A stretch of 64,000 nucleotides of DNA from Thiomicrorhabdus sp965602805. GTDB taxonomy: Bacteria; Pseudomonadota; Gammaproteobacteria; Thiomicrospirales; Thiomicrospiraceae. Positions 8,762-18,559 of this stretch are shown piece after piece. Position numbers and translations under genes: made by a program. The stretch covers positions 1-64,000 of the forward strand of contig CBFCZK010000007.1 of the NCBI GenBank assembly GCA_965602805.1, given 5' to 3'. Numbering within the stretch: position 1 is the first letter of the stretch; every line of letters begins with the position of its first letter. The notes beneath the pieces are model-generated. The model had not been told where the DNA came from. It was given only the letters and a program-made list of their open reading frames with translations, and did not search any database.

Positions 8762-9529
8762 TTACAATAAATTAGGCAGGTTTTTATAGAGAATAAAGAC
8801 ACCCATTAATATTAAGAAAATTGCAAAACCCTGTTTTAATTGCTCTTGATTGACCTTATTACTCAACTTATGGCCTAACCAGCCACCGATAATTCCGATT
8901 GCCGAAAACATGCCTATGATTTGCCAATCAACGGCCAAGTTCAACGACTCTAAGACACTTAAATAACCGATAAAACCCGCAAAAGATTTAATGGCAATAA
9001 TGACTAAACTGGTGCCAACCGCCAATCGCATAGACAAACCACCTAGCAAGACCAGTGCCGGAATAATTAAGAAGCCACCGCCCACACCGACCAACCCCGT
9101 TACCGCTCCAACCAGAAAGCCATCTAGAGCGATTTTACTCATGGCACGCTCGGAACCTTCACTATCAAAACCTGGTAATTTAACCGGCTTAAACATTAGA
9201 TAGGAAGCCACGAGCAATAAGGCCGAAAAGATGAGCATCTGTATTGAATCACTGACAAAATGTGCGGTCCAAGCTCCGGCCACTGCGCCCATCATGCCTG
9301 GAACACCAAATACGACCACTGTGCGCCATTTAACCAGATTTTGGCGTGCATAAGGTACCGCTGCAAAAACACTGATGATACCGACAATCATCAAGGAGCC
9401 CGCTATCGCAACCTTTGTCTCTTGGCCAACCAAATAGGTTAAAACCGGCACAGTAAGGATGGAACCCCCTGAACCTAACAACCCTAAAGTTATCCCAATA
9501 AAAAGCGCACCAATCCAAGCTAAAATCAT
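8762..9529 (-). CDS. TauE/SafE family sulfite/anion exporter
   Basis: A 255-residue integral membrane protein with about eight hydrophobic helices and the duplicated TauE/SafE signature (GLLGSGGSILTVPVL in the first half, GLVGVGGGFLIIPALVL in the second). The family exports sulfite, sulfoacetate or related anions across the inner membrane, which would suit a sulfur oxidiser, but the substrate is not shown by sequence. The start ATG overlaps the trmA stop as ATGA, so the two are translationally coupled. Confidence 0.88.
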   Translation of the reverse strand: MILAWIGALFIGITLGLLGSGGSILTVPVLTYLVGQETKVAIAGSLMIVGIISVFAAVPYARQNLVKWRTVVVFGVPGMMGAVAGAWTAHFVSDSIQMLIFSALLLVASYLMFKPVKLPGFDSEGSERAMSKIALDGFLVGAVTGLVGVGGGFLIIPALVLLGGLSMRLAVGTSLVIIAIKSFAGFIGYLSVLESLNLAVDWQIIGMFSAIGIIGGWLGHKLSNKVNQEQLKQGFAIFLILMGVFILYKNLPNLL

Positions 9530-10614
9530 GCTTTTTTCCGTGTTAAGAATACGCCACTTTCAATGTGATGAGTATATGGGAACTGATCAAACAGAGCTGA
9601 CTCGACAATATCGTGGGTTTTTTCTATTTCGATTAAATCAATCGCCAAGGTTTCTGGGTTACACGAAATGTAAATAATGCGTTCAAATTCTGCGACCATT
9701 TTACGAGTCAAATCATCCAGCCCCGAACGGGGTGGATCCACAAAAATCGTATCAAAATTATAAGAGGCCAAATCAACATCTTTTAGGCGAGTAAACTCTT
9801 GACCCTGCAACGCTTGTGAAATCTCTTCTGCCGCCATTTTGACAACCGTTAGATTTTCTACCTTGTTGGCTTCAATATTAAACAGAGCCGATTTAACGGA
9901 TGTTTTTGAAATTTCAGTCGCCAAAACTCGATTATAAAACTCCGCTAACGCAATCGAGAAGTTGCCGTTACCGCAATACAATTCAATCAAATCGCCCTGC
10001 GCGCCTTTGGACACCTTACGTGCCCAATGCAACATCTTTTGCGCAACCCCCGCATTAGGTTGGGTAAAGGAGTTTTCGATTTGTTGATAGGTAAAGGTTT
10101 TATCATCGACGTGCAATTTTTCGATAATGTAATCCTGCTCTAAGAGGATTTTTTGCTTTCTGGCACGACCGATAATGTGTGTAATAGGCAAATTGGCTTT
10201 TAATCGGTTCGCAGAATCTAACCAGGCCTGGTTGCCTTCAATTCCACGTCGATAGATTAAGGTCACCAGCATTTCACCGCTCAGAGTCGCTAAGAAATCT
10301 ATTTGAAACAGTCGCTGCCGTAAATTCTCATCTGCGGTAATCTCTGCCATCAACCTTGGCATTAAATCGGCGATTGATTCAATCGCCATTGGACAGTGTT
10401 TAATATTTACCTTCTGCTTGGTTTCTTGATCAAACATGATGTAATCAGATTCATCATCCTCATGCCAAATTCTAAACTCGGCACGCGCTCGGTAATTTTG
10501 TGGTTCCGATGCAAATACGCTAAGGTGATGTAAAGAGGGAATCAAATCTTGCAGACGCTGGGTCTTTTCATCCAGCTGTGATTGATATTGTTCAGGAAAA
10601 ACTTGGCAGAGCAT
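9526..10614 (-). CDS. trmA: tRNA (uracil-5-)-methyltransferase TrmA
   Basis: About 362 residues from the ATG at 10614; a start five codons earlier is possible. It makes 5-methyluridine at tRNA position 54. The SAM-binding motif is DLIELYCGNGNFSIALA. The catalytic Cys lies in YISCNPETLA, and FVDPPRSGLD is the family motif. The N-terminal part matches TrmA rather than the larger RumA/RlmD proteins, which carry a 4Fe-4S cluster that is absent here. It heads a unit with tauE. Residues NQAWLD are encoded by a palindrome copy. Confidence 0.94.
   Translation of the reverse strand: MLCQVFPEQYQSQLDEKTQRLQDLIPSLHHLSVFASEPQNYRARAEFRIWHEDDESDYIMFDQETKQKVNIKHCPMAIESIADLMPRLMAEITADENLRQRLFQIDFLATLSGEMLVTLIYRRGIEGNQAWLDSANRLKANLPITHIIGRARKQKILLEQDYIIEKLHVDDKTFTYQQIENSFTQPNAGVAQKMLHWARKVSKGAQGDLIELYCGNGNFSIALAEFYNRVLATEISKTSVKSALFNIEANKVENLTVVKMAAEEISQALQGQEFTRLKDVDLASYNFDTIFVDPPRSGLDDLTRKMVAEFERIIYISCNPETLAIDLIEIEKTHDIVESALFDQFPYTHHIESGVFLTRKKA
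10221..10232. repeat. ACCAGGCCTGGT palindrome, copy 5 (coding)
   Basis: Exact dodecamer inside trmA, read on the minus strand as Asn-Gln-Ala-Trp. Confidence 0.9.
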
Positions 10615-10716
10615 AGATAGACCCCTCACCGGGCTGTAGATAGATTAGATGTAGAAAACTATTCATTGAATAGCAGCTAAATTTGAGCGCTAATTATACT
10701 TGATTAAACCGCCGTT

Positions 10717-11613
10717 TTAAAAGGCATAACCCAAGCCCATATAGAAGGTTGTTGAACTCATTTTCAATCGAGAATCTTCAAAGACATAATTATAGCCACT
10801 GAAATCGAGCGCTAAATCCTCCAGAATCAATTCAGAATAGTTCGCGCCAAACGTCATATACAAGGAAGGTTCCAAAGTCATAAAACCAATGTCGTATTTA
10901 TATTTAATAGGTTGATAACGAAAGCCGACGTCATAAGAAACATAAGTACCTTCAACATTGACATCTGTAGCAAGAACACTGTTGTTAACATTAAGCGTCT
11001 GCCAAGCATAAGAGATTTCGCCATACACTGAAGCATACTTACCCAAACTTTTACTGGCCATCAATTTAGGGCCTACTTTATAGCCAAAAAACTCAGTGGT
11101 TGAATATAAAAAATCCACTCCTGCTGTAACACCCTCATCAACGGTTGTTGAACTATCGGAAGATTCCGAACCTGATGAATCTTCGCCACTATTCTCCAGG
11201 TAAGGTGCGGCAATTCCCAAAGAAACCCCCAAACCCACATAGTCGTGCTCACCTTCTGAATAAACGTTATAACCTAAAGTGATCTGACCATCAAAGCCCT
11301 TAACGTCATATTCCGTCCCTGAAACCTCTAAAGATCCGCCGCCAAGTGCATCAACCGTTGTGCCCAGAACATCAATGGGTTCTGCTGTATAGTAGGCAAC
11401 GTGGTAATTATAAAACCAATCTGTCGATAAAATATTAGAATGATTCTCTTTCATTCGATAGGTCGTAACGCGACTTTTATTTTCGCCCTCCAAGCCTAAT
11501 ATGCCGCCTTCTAACTGCATAGTGCCTGAGCCAAGCTCAATCTCTGATGCCTGTACTGAGTTCCCCACTACCAGACCAACGACTAATAATAACTTAATCC
11601 AATTAACAGGCAT
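10717..11613 (-). CDS. Putative outer-membrane beta-barrel protein
   Basis: A 298-residue protein with a signal peptide (KLLLVVGLVVGNSVQA, cleavage after QASE or nearby) and alternating polar and aromatic strands such as LGYNVYSEG, YVSYDVGFRYQP and LYMTFGANYSEL. The C-terminus FYMGLGYAF ends in an aromatic residue, the usual recognition signal for BAM insertion. A Ser-rich acidic loop at about residues 145-160 looks like a surface or periplasmic loop. I do not recognise the family, and no function is proposed. It has its own leader and divergent neighbours. Confidence 0.6.
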   Translation of the reverse strand: MPVNWIKLLLVVGLVVGNSVQASEIELGSGTMQLEGGILGLEGENKSRVTTYRMKENHSNILSTDWFYNYHVAYYTAEPIDVLGTTVDALGGGSLEVSGTEYDVKGFDGQITLGYNVYSEGEHDYVGLGVSLGIAAPYLENSGEDSSGSESSDSSTTVDEGVTAGVDFLYSTTEFFGYKVGPKLMASKSLGKYASVYGEISYAWQTLNVNNSVLATDVNVEGTYVSYDVGFRYQPIKYKYDIGFMTLEPSLYMTFGANYSELILEDLALDFSGYNYVFEDSRLKMSSTTFYMGLGYAF

Positions 11614-11867
11614 TTTCTCTCCACCAGCTTTAGCTGTTTTACTAAATTTAACATAATTATCAACAATTTAAACTTAGACTTTAGATACCATCTAGTACGT
11701 AAATCATCCACCATACATCAAGTCAGGCGCAATCATAGCATATTGCTTCATTCAAAATTGCCAGTATACTAATGTTAACTTAGCCCTTAAGTGGTTGTAT
11801 TCATGTATATTGAAGTTGCAATGAACCACTTTTAAATCATCCCACTCTGCCTTGGACTCTGAATTAA

Positions 11868-13112
11868 ATGCCTCAAGATGCCTTTCTAATCATTGAAGAC
11901 CAAAAATCAATGGCGCTACTCCTAAAAAGTGAATTAGCCGCTTTAACCAACCTACCCATTTATCTGTGTCACTCACTAGCCGAAGCGACAGCATTGCTGG
12001 AAACCGATGTAAATATTTCGGTTTGCTTAAGTGATTTAAATTTGCCTGATGCAGCACAAGGCCAAGCCATTGACTTGCTGCTAAGCAAACACATCACCAC
12101 CGTTGTCGTAACGGCAACCTACAATGATGAAACTCGCCAAGCGATGTTCAAACGAAAAGTGGCGGACTACGTTCTAAAAGATGGTATTTCCTCAATTCGT
12201 TATGCCGTTCAAACGGCTTACACGATTCATCAGAATAGCCAAAGGCATGTTTGGTTATTAAGTTCAGGGTCGAAATCCAGTTCTAAATTACTTGGCATGT
12301 TACGCATCCACCACTTTCAAGTTTCACTTTACGAAGACTGCCCTGAATTACAAGAAGGCTTAAAAGAGAATGCACCTGATTTAGTCATTCTCGATGCCTC
12401 AGAAGGTTTTTCCAGTTCCAAATTTTATGATTTTGTAAACAATACCCGTTCGAAATATTCTCAAAACCAACTTCCCTTGATGTCCTGTGCGCCGAGTCAA
12501 AACATTGCTGACGCCATCAAACTGATGAAATACGGCGTCAATGACTTTTACAATACCAGCTTTACAGCTGAAGAATTTTACGTTCGTGTTCAGCAGAATA
12601 TTCAGCAGGCTGAATCTTTTAGAGAGATAGAACGTATCTCGCAAACAGATGCGCTCACCGGAATTTTTAATCGAGGCCACTTTTTCAATGCCGGTAACGC
12701 ACTTTTTGAACAGATTAAATCGTCTCAAAAATACTTCTTTACCGTGATGGCAGATATTGACTACTTTAAACTCGTTAATGACAATCACGGCCACCAAAAA
12801 GGCGATGATGCGATTGTCTATACCGCCCAAAAAATCCAGCAGACTTTCTCCAAGCATCTAGTCACTCGATTCGGCGGTGAGGAGTTTTGCATTTTAGGTC
12901 AAGTAGAAGATGCCTCCGAAATAGAAGCGCTCTGCGAAAATCTTAGAGCGACAATTGAAAACGACTCTTTGAATGAAACAGGCGTTCCTTTTACTATTAG
13001 TTTAGGCTTAACCTATTCAGGTCAAGACCTGGAAGAAGCCGTTTCAAAAGCCGACAAAGCCTTATACCGCTCAAAAGAGTCTGGGCGGAACCAAATCTCT
13101 ACCGAGTTTTAA
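11868..13112 (+). CDS. Dual-receiver diguanylate cyclase (REC-REC-GGDEF)
   Basis: A 414-residue soluble protein. The first receiver (residues about 1-120) has FLIIEDQKS and a phospho-acceptor Asp in CLSDLNLP. A second receiver-like domain (about 128-245) has an Asp in LVILDAS. The C-terminal GGDEF domain keeps FGGEEF, so it is predicted active. The inhibitory RxxD is missing, because FSKH occupies that position, so it should not be product-inhibited. The architecture is like PleD. No partner kinase is adjacent, so the input is unknown. Confidence 0.87.
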   Translation: MPQDAFLIIEDQKSMALLLKSELAALTNLPIYLCHSLAEATALLETDVNISVCLSDLNLPDAAQGQAIDLLLSKHITTVVVTATYNDETRQAMFKRKVADYVLKDGISSIRYAVQTAYTIHQNSQRHVWLLSSGSKSSSKLLGMLRIHHFQVSLYEDCPELQEGLKENAPDLVILDASEGFSSSKFYDFVNNTRSKYSQNQLPLMSCAPSQNIADAIKLMKYGVNDFYNTSFTAEEFYVRVQQNIQQAESFREIERISQTDALTGIFNRGHFFNAGNALFEQIKSSQKYFFTVMADIDYFKLVNDNHGHQKGDDAIVYTAQKIQQTFSKHLVTRFGGEEFCILGQVEDASEIEALCENLRATIENDSLNETGVPFTISLGLTYSGQDLEEAVSKADKALYRSKESGRNQISTEF

Positions 13113-13425
13113 CTCATTTATCACTCATCGCCCACATTCAGAGACTATCAAACAAGAGGTATAACAACTACGTTTACACCCTTTCTTTCTAATTGAGACC
13201 TTTGCACGAGTGGCTGCACAAATAAAAATGGTTAAACATCCCTCCAGACATTCATAACGTAACAAACCGCCTCCACAGCTTATTCTTCATCTCCCAAAAA
13301 CGTCTTTAAATTCATTCCTCTGGAACACACCATTTCTCAGCCTAAGCAAGCCTCATTTTCTTTAACATTTTCCTGGGACATTCGGTTAAAATACGCGGTT
13401 AAGAAATCAAAATGATGAACTCAAA
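13113..13425. other. Intergenic region upstream of metH
   Basis: A 313-base gap. It contains a solo mobile-element end at 13195-13212 and, near 13359-13390, a loose TTAACA/TAAAAT promoter-like pair about 40 bases before metH. I saw no convincing cobalamin or SAM riboswitch and no further open reading frame. Confidence 0.5.
13195..13212. mobile_element. Solo MITE/IS terminal repeat
   Basis: GAGACCTTTGCACGAGTG is identical over 18 bases to the left end of the complete MITE at 57289-57492. No matching right end is found nearby, so this is a one-ended remnant in the leader region of metH. Confidence 0.6.
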
Positions 13426-16400
13426 ATGACAATACGCGCACAACGTTTGACCGCCTTAAAATCCCTACTAAAAGAACGTGTTATGGTGCTTGATGGCGCC
13501 ATGGGAACCATGGTGCAAGATCAAAACCTTACTGAAGAGGACTTTCGTGGCGAACGTTTTGCGGACTATCACATGGATATCAAAGGCAACAACGATATCT
13601 TGGTCATTACCAAACCTGACACCATTCGTGACATTCATTTAGAATTCTTACGAAAAGGCGTAGACATTCTTGAGAGCAACTCATTCAATGCCACCACCAT
13701 TGCCCAAGCCGATTACGACATGCAAGACTATGTTGTCGAGATCAACTTGCAAGCCGCGAAAGTAGCGCGTGAAGCCTGTGATATCGCTGAAGCCGAAGAT
13801 GGCAAACCACGTTTTGTGACAGGGGTTTTAGGGCCAACCAACCGTACCGCGTCTATCTCTCCAGATGTCAATGACCCAGGTTACCGTAATACCTCTTTTG
13901 ATGAACTCGTTGGTGCTTTTAAACAAGCAACCCACGCTTTATTAGAAGGTGGCGTTGACACCATTTTGATTGAAACCGTTTTCGACACATTAAATGCTAA
14001 GGCCGCGATTTTTGCCGTTAAAGAAGTCGAGGACGAAGTCGGTTACGAAGTGCCTATTATGTTATCGGGAACCATTACCGATGCCTCTGGCCGTACACTT
14101 TCAGGGCAAACCACCGAAGGTTTCTATAATGCCATCGCCCACGCCGAACCACTTTCCGTCGGTTTGAACTGTGCGCTAGGGCCGCAAGAGCTGCGTCCTT
14201 ATGTTGAAGAGTTGAGCCGCGTTTGTGAAACTTATGTTTCTATTCACCCTAATGCGGGTTTGCCAAATGAGTTTGGTGAATATGATGAAACCCCAGAAGA
14301 GATGGCGGAAGAGATTGCTATCTGGGCAAGCCGAGGTTGGATCAATATTATCGGTGGCTGCTGTGGCACCACACCAGACCACGTGCAAGCCATGGCGGAA
14401 GCCGCTTTAAAGCAGCCGCGCCGTCAACTTCCGACAATCAAACCTGCCTGTCGTTTATCCGGATTAGAGCCTTTAAACATTGATGAGAACTCACTGTTCG
14501 TCAATGTTGGGGAGCGTAACAACGTCACCGGCTCTGCTAAATTCAAGCGTTTAATCATTGAAGACAACTTTGAAGAAGCCATCGACATTGCCATTAAGCA
14601 AGTGCAGGAAGGCGCACAAATCATCGATGTCAATATGGATGAAGGCATGTTGGATGCCAAGGCGTGCATGAGTCGTTTCTTAAATTTACTTGCCTCTGAG
14701 CCCGAAGCGTCACGCGTACCGATTATGATTGACTCCTCTAAGTGGGAAGTCATCGAAGCCGGTCTAAAGTGCATTCAAGGTAAAGGCGTGGTCAACTCCA
14801 TCTCGTTAAAAGAGGGCGAAGAGGCCTTTATTCACCATGCTAAATTGGTTAAAAAGTATGGTGCGGCGGCAATCGTAATGGCGTTTGATGAAGACGGTCA
14901 GGCCGATACTTTAGCGCGTAAGATTGAAATCTGTCAGCGTTCTTATGATGTGTTAACTCAAAAAGTTGGCTTCTTACCGCAAGACATTATTTTCGATCCA
15001 AATATCTTTGCCGTTGCAACAGGTATCGAAGAGCACAACAACTACGGTTTAGACTTTATCAATGCCGTCACGTGGATTAAAGCCAACTTACCGCACGCTA
15101 AAATTTCTGGCGGCGTTTCTAACGTCTCCTTCTCTTTCCGAGGTAATAACCCGGTCCGTGAAGCGATTCACTCGGTTTTCCTCTATCACGCCATTAGAGA
15201 AGGCATGGACATGGGGATTGTAAATGCCGGGCAGATGGCTATTTATGACGACTTACCAGAAACCTTACGCCTGGCCGTCGAAGACGTTATTCACAATACA
15301 GATCCAGAAGCGGGGGAACGTTTATTAGAGATCGCGGCATCATTCTTAGGTGATGGCACCACCGCCAGCAAAGAGGCCGATCTGTCTTGGCGTGAAGCAC
15401 CCGTCGCAAAACGCATTGAACATGCCTTAGTGCGCGGTGTCACTGACTTTATCGAAGCAGACACAGAAGAAGCCCGTTTAGAACTCGGCGCACCGATTAA
15501 CGTTATCGAAGGGCCATTAATGGACGGCATGAACGTCGTTGGCGACTTGTTTGGTGCCGGCAAAATGTTCTTACCGCAAGTGGTTAAATCAGCGCGCGTT
15601 ATGAAACGCGCGGTAGCTTACCTTGACCCTTTCCTGGCCGCTGAGAAAAGCACTGGTCAAGCGCGCGGAAAAATTGTTATGGCCACTGTTAAAGGTGATG
15701 TCCACGATATCGGTAAAAACATCGTTGGTGTCGTATTGCAGTGTAATAATTTTGACGTCATCGACTTAGGCGTTATGGTACCGGCTGAGAAAATCCTTGA
15801 TACCGCCATAGCTGAAAATGCCAATGTTATCGGTCTTTCAGGCTTAATCACTCCATCACTTGAAGAGATGGTCAATGTCGCCAAGCTAATGAAAGAGCGT
15901 GGCATGAATTTACCGCTATTGATTGGCGGTGCAACCACCTCTAAAGCGCATACCGCCGTTAAGATTGAACCGCAATACGACTGCCCTGTGGTGTATGTAA
16001 AGGATGCATCACGAGCGGTTGGCGTGACGCAAAGTTTGATTTCGAATGAATTGAAAACAGACTATGCCGCTAAGATTCGTGCCGAATATGAAACGGTGCG
16101 TGAAGAGCGTAAAGCTCGCGCTAAACAGGTTAAACGTATCTCAATCACCAAAGCCCGCGAGAACCCATCCATTGAAAACCAGGCCTGGTCAAACTATGCA
16201 CCAGTTAAACCTACCTTTATTGGCGCAAAAGTACTGGAAGACTTCCCGCTAGAAACCTTACTGGAAAAGTTTGATTGGTCACCCTTCTTCCAGTCCTGGG
16301 AATTACATGGGCTCTATCCACGTATTTTAAATGACAAGGTCGTCGGTGAAGAAGCCAAGAAAGTCTTTGCTGACGCACAAGCCATGGTTAAGCAAATCAT

Positions 16401-17151
16401 TGCTGAAAAATGGTTAACCGCAAAAGCTATTTACGGTTTCTACCCTGCCAACCGAGTGGGTGACGATATTGAAATATATGCCGATGAATCACGCACCGAA
16501 GTCATTCACCGCTTCCATCATCTTCGCCAACAGGCCGAGAAGAAACGCGGTGGCGCAAATAACTGCTTATCGGACTTTATCGCCCCTAAAGAACTGGAAG
16601 GTGTGGTCACCGGCATTCAAGATTACATTGGATTTTTTGCTGTTACTGCGGGCATTGGCATTGATGAACATATCGAACGCTTTGAAGCGGATTTGAATGA
16701 TTACGATTCCATTATGCTGAAAGCCTTAGCAGATCGTTTTGCCGAAGCCTTTGCTGAAACATTACATGAAATTGTCCGTAAAGAGGAGTGGGGTTATGCC
16801 GCAGATGAAACCCTAGGTAACGAAGATTTAATCAAAGAGCGTTACCAAGGCATTCGTCCTGCTGCCGGCTACCCTGCGTGCCCGGATCACACCGAGAAAG
16901 GAACGTTGTGGGAGCTGCTTAAGCCAGATGAAGCCATTGGCTTACAGATTACTGAAAGCTTTGCGATGTTTCCGACGGCAGCAGTTTCAGGAACTTATTT
17001 CGCACACCCGAATGCGCGTTATTTTGGTGTGGGTTCAATTGGTCGAGATCAAGTTGAGGATTACGCCGCTCGTCGTGATTGGAGCATTGAGAAAACTGAG
17101 ATGTGGTTAGCGCCAAATCTTGGTTATGACCCAGAAGATTTCGCACAGTAA
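13426..17151 (+). CDS. metH: Cobalamin-dependent methionine synthase MetH
   Basis: A full-length 1241-residue MetH, which transfers a methyl group from methyltetrahydrofolate to homocysteine via cobalamin. Modules in order: the homocysteine domain with zinc ligands in LNCALG and GGCCGTT (about residues 248 and 312); the folate domain starting near residue 355 with NVGERNNVTGS; the B12 domain with the cobalt-ligating His in GDVHDIGKN (near 760); and the reactivation domain with RPAAGYPACPDHTE (near 1143). It stands alone with its own terminator. ENQAWSN in the linker before the reactivation domain is encoded by a palindrome copy. Confidence 0.98.
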   Translation: MTIRAQRLTALKSLLKERVMVLDGAMGTMVQDQNLTEEDFRGERFADYHMDIKGNNDILVITKPDTIRDIHLEFLRKGVDILESNSFNATTIAQADYDMQDYVVEINLQAAKVAREACDIAEAEDGKPRFVTGVLGPTNRTASISPDVNDPGYRNTSFDELVGAFKQATHALLEGGVDTILIETVFDTLNAKAAIFAVKEVEDEVGYEVPIMLSGTITDASGRTLSGQTTEGFYNAIAHAEPLSVGLNCALGPQELRPYVEELSRVCETYVSIHPNAGLPNEFGEYDETPEEMAEEIAIWASRGWINIIGGCCGTTPDHVQAMAEAALKQPRRQLPTIKPACRLSGLEPLNIDENSLFVNVGERNNVTGSAKFKRLIIEDNFEEAIDIAIKQVQEGAQIIDVNMDEGMLDAKACMSRFLNLLASEPEASRVPIMIDSSKWEVIEAGLKCIQGKGVVNSISLKEGEEAFIHHAKLVKKYGAAAIVMAFDEDGQADTLARKIEICQRSYDVLTQKVGFLPQDIIFDPNIFAVATGIEEHNNYGLDFINAVTWIKANLPHAKISGGVSNVSFSFRGNNPVREAIHSVFLYHAIREGMDMGIVNAGQMAIYDDLPETLRLAVEDVIHNTDPEAGERLLEIAASFLGDGTTASKEADLSWREAPVAKRIEHALVRGVTDFIEADTEEARLELGAPINVIEGPLMDGMNVVGDLFGAGKMFLPQVVKSARVMKRAVAYLDPFLAAEKSTGQARGKIVMATVKGDVHDIGKNIVGVVLQCNNFDVIDLGVMVPAEKILDTAIAENANVIGLSGLITPSLEEMVNVAKLMKERGMNLPLLIGGATTSKAHTAVKIEPQYDCPVVYVKDASRAVGVTQSLISNELKTDYAAKIRAEYETVREERKARAKQVKRISITKARENPSIENQAWSNYAPVKPTFIGAKVLEDFPLETLLEKFDWSPFFQSWELHGLYPRILNDKVVGEEAKKVFADAQAMVKQIIAEKWLTAKAIYGFYPANRVGDDIEIYADESRTEVIHRFHHLRQQAEKKRGGANNCLSDFIAPKELEGVVTGIQDYIGFFAVTAGIGIDEHIERFEADLNDYDSIMLKALADRFAEAFAETLHEIVRKEEWGYAADETLGNEDLIKERYQGIRPAAGYPACPDHTEKGTLWELLKPDEAIGLQITESFAMFPTAAVSGTYFAHPNARYFGVGSIGRDQVEDYAARRDWSIEKTEMWLAPNLGYDPEDFAQ
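16178..16189. repeat. ACCAGGCCTGGT palindrome, copy 6 (coding)
   Basis: Exact dodecamer in metH, read as Asn-Gln-Ala-Trp in the linker between the cobalamin and reactivation domains, a place that tolerates variation. Confidence 0.9.
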
Positions 17152-17175
17152 GTTACCGCATAACTTCGTTATACG

Positions 17176-17207
17176 AAAAAAGCCTAAGTTTATCTTAGGC
17201 TTTTTTC
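17176..17207 (+). terminator. Rho-independent terminator after metH
   Basis: AAGCCTAAG and CTTAGGCTT form a nine-pair stem over a five-base loop, followed by a T-run and preceded by an A-run, about 25 bases after the metH stop. Confidence 0.9.
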
Positions 17208-17457
17208 GTTTTTGACAAATAATAACGCTTGCAATCTTACCAGGCCTGGTAAGTTAAAGAAGGCAAGACTTAATCCAACACTTTCATAGGCTTAAAACAC
17301 TTTATCAAGCGTCAACGGGGTAGTAAGTCAACCGCACCCGAACCACCTTGATAAAACCTTTTTATCCACCCCCTCAACACTTCTGCTTTGACTCCGAAAA
17401 TAAATTAGAACAAAATACATAAACACTCATACAAGCTTGATTTATAAGGAAATACTT
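17208..17457. other. Intergenic region between metH terminator and YeeE/YedE pair
   Basis: It holds one exact palindrome copy and a ribosome site (AAGGA) before the gene at 17458. Nothing else was recognised. Confidence 0.5.
17239..17250. repeat. ACCAGGCCTGGT palindrome, copy 7 (intergenic)
   Basis: Exact dodecamer, extended to the perfect 18-base palindrome CTTACCAGGCCTGGTAAG. It lies 30 bases downstream of the metH terminator. Confidence 0.9.
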
Positions 17458-17946
17458 ATGGAAATTTCTGTCTGGTCTGGATGGCTGGCGGGGCTCGCAA
17501 TAGGCCTGTTCGTGGTACTACACTTCTGGCTGATTGGTAAACCAGCGGGATGTTCTACCGGTTACGGCAATGTGTGTGGACTATTATGCCAAAAACTAAG
17601 CTACTACCATGAAGGCGAATACCGTCATAAGTACAATGCCAAACTCTGGTTTCTAATCGGCATTCCACTGGGTGGTTTTTTAAGCACCCTAGGCTCACCC
17701 GAACCCTGGCATCTAAATTTTGACATGGGTATGTATGACCAAATCTTGCCACAAAGTGTTGCGGCCAAGGCTATTTGGCTAATATTTGGCGGCATGCTAC
17801 TTGGATTTGGTGCACGACTTGCTGGCGCCTGTACAACAGGACATGCTCTGGTTGGCGGTGCCATGCTCAACCCCACTAGCCTTTTTGCAGGCTCCATATT
17901 CTTTATGAGTGCATTTATTACAACACACCTGTTATTTGACATCTAA
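17458..17946 (+). CDS. YeeE/YedE family sulfur transporter, first half
   Basis: About 162 residues from the ATG at 17458, which has AAGGA upstream; an in-frame ATG at 17437 lacks one. A small membrane protein with four or so helices and the conserved Cys motifs of the family (GKPAGCSTGYG and AGACTTGHALVGGAM). YeeE/YedE proteins transport thiosulfate or related sulfur species, and in two-gene versions (PmpA/PmpB type) each gene encodes half of the channel. The second half follows 55 bases downstream. A sulfur substrate is inferred from the family and from the Cys residues. Confidence 0.82.
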   Translation: MEISVWSGWLAGLAIGLFVVLHFWLIGKPAGCSTGYGNVCGLLCQKLSYYHEGEYRHKYNAKLWFLIGIPLGGFLSTLGSPEPWHLNFDMGMYDQILPQSVAAKAIWLIFGGMLLGFGARLAGACTTGHALVGGAMLNPTSLFAGSIFFMSAFITTHLLFDI

Positions 17947-18001
17947 TTTAGTCTGTAGAGCCCCTTAGCATTCACCGATTAAAAAAACAGGCCGTTTAAA
18001 C

Positions 18002-18559
18002 ATGACAAAACCAACAAATGAGCTTAACAACAAAAGTGATAAAAACGTGCATAACCTACCGATTTTACAGAGCGCAAAACTCACTATCATCAATTATTGT
18101 TACGCCTACCGCACGAATATTTTCGGCCTGTTTCTGGGTGCTTTATTTGGCTTTTTGATGAGCCATGCAGGTGCAACCACTTATGATTACCACGCCAAAA
18201 TGTTCCTGATGATCGACTTTCAATTGATGAAAGTGATTGGCACCTCGGTAGTTGTCGCTATTATTGGCGTATCACTTTTAAAGAAATACAAAGTACGCGC
18301 TATCTCCACTGGAGTTGAGGTGGATTTTGTAAAGAAAAAATATCAAGAGGGCTTGATTACGGGCGCTTTCTTGTTTGGAATTGGCTGGGGAATGACTGCT
18401 GCCTGCCCTGGAACCGTTCCTGCAATGCTGGGCGAAGGAAAAATCGGGGCTGTTTTCACGATGTTAGGCCTACTACTCGGCACTATGGCTTACGGTGTAT
18501 TACAAACCTATAATGCCCACAACAAGGCCATAGAGAAAACCTATCACCACCGAGATTAG
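18002..18559 (+). CDS. YeeE/YedE family sulfur transporter, second half
   Basis: A 185-residue membrane protein. After a polar 30-residue N-terminus come four or five helices and the Cys motif GMTAACPGTVPAMLGEGK, matching the C-terminal half of YeeE/YedE transporters. It complements the preceding gene, and together they resemble one complete channel split in two. The long polar N-terminus is unusual, and a later start is possible. Confidence 0.8.
   Translation: MTKPTNELNNKSDKNVHNLPILQSAKLTIINYCYAYRTNIFGLFLGALFGFLMSHAGATTYDYHAKMFLMIDFQLMKVIGTSVVVAIIGVSLLKKYKVRAISTGVEVDFVKKKYQEGLITGAFLFGIGWGMTAACPGTVPAMLGEGKIGAVFTMLGLLLGTMAYGVLQTYNAHNKAIEKTYHHRD

Noticed and set aside
13113..13425. Possible cobalamin or SAM riboswitch upstream of metH
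   Set aside because: I could not find the conserved B12-box or SAM-type core, and the region holds a mobile-element remnant instead.
14424..15938. Several minus-strand frames of 90-116 codons inside metH
   Set aside because: They mirror the metH codon pattern and encode nothing recognisable.
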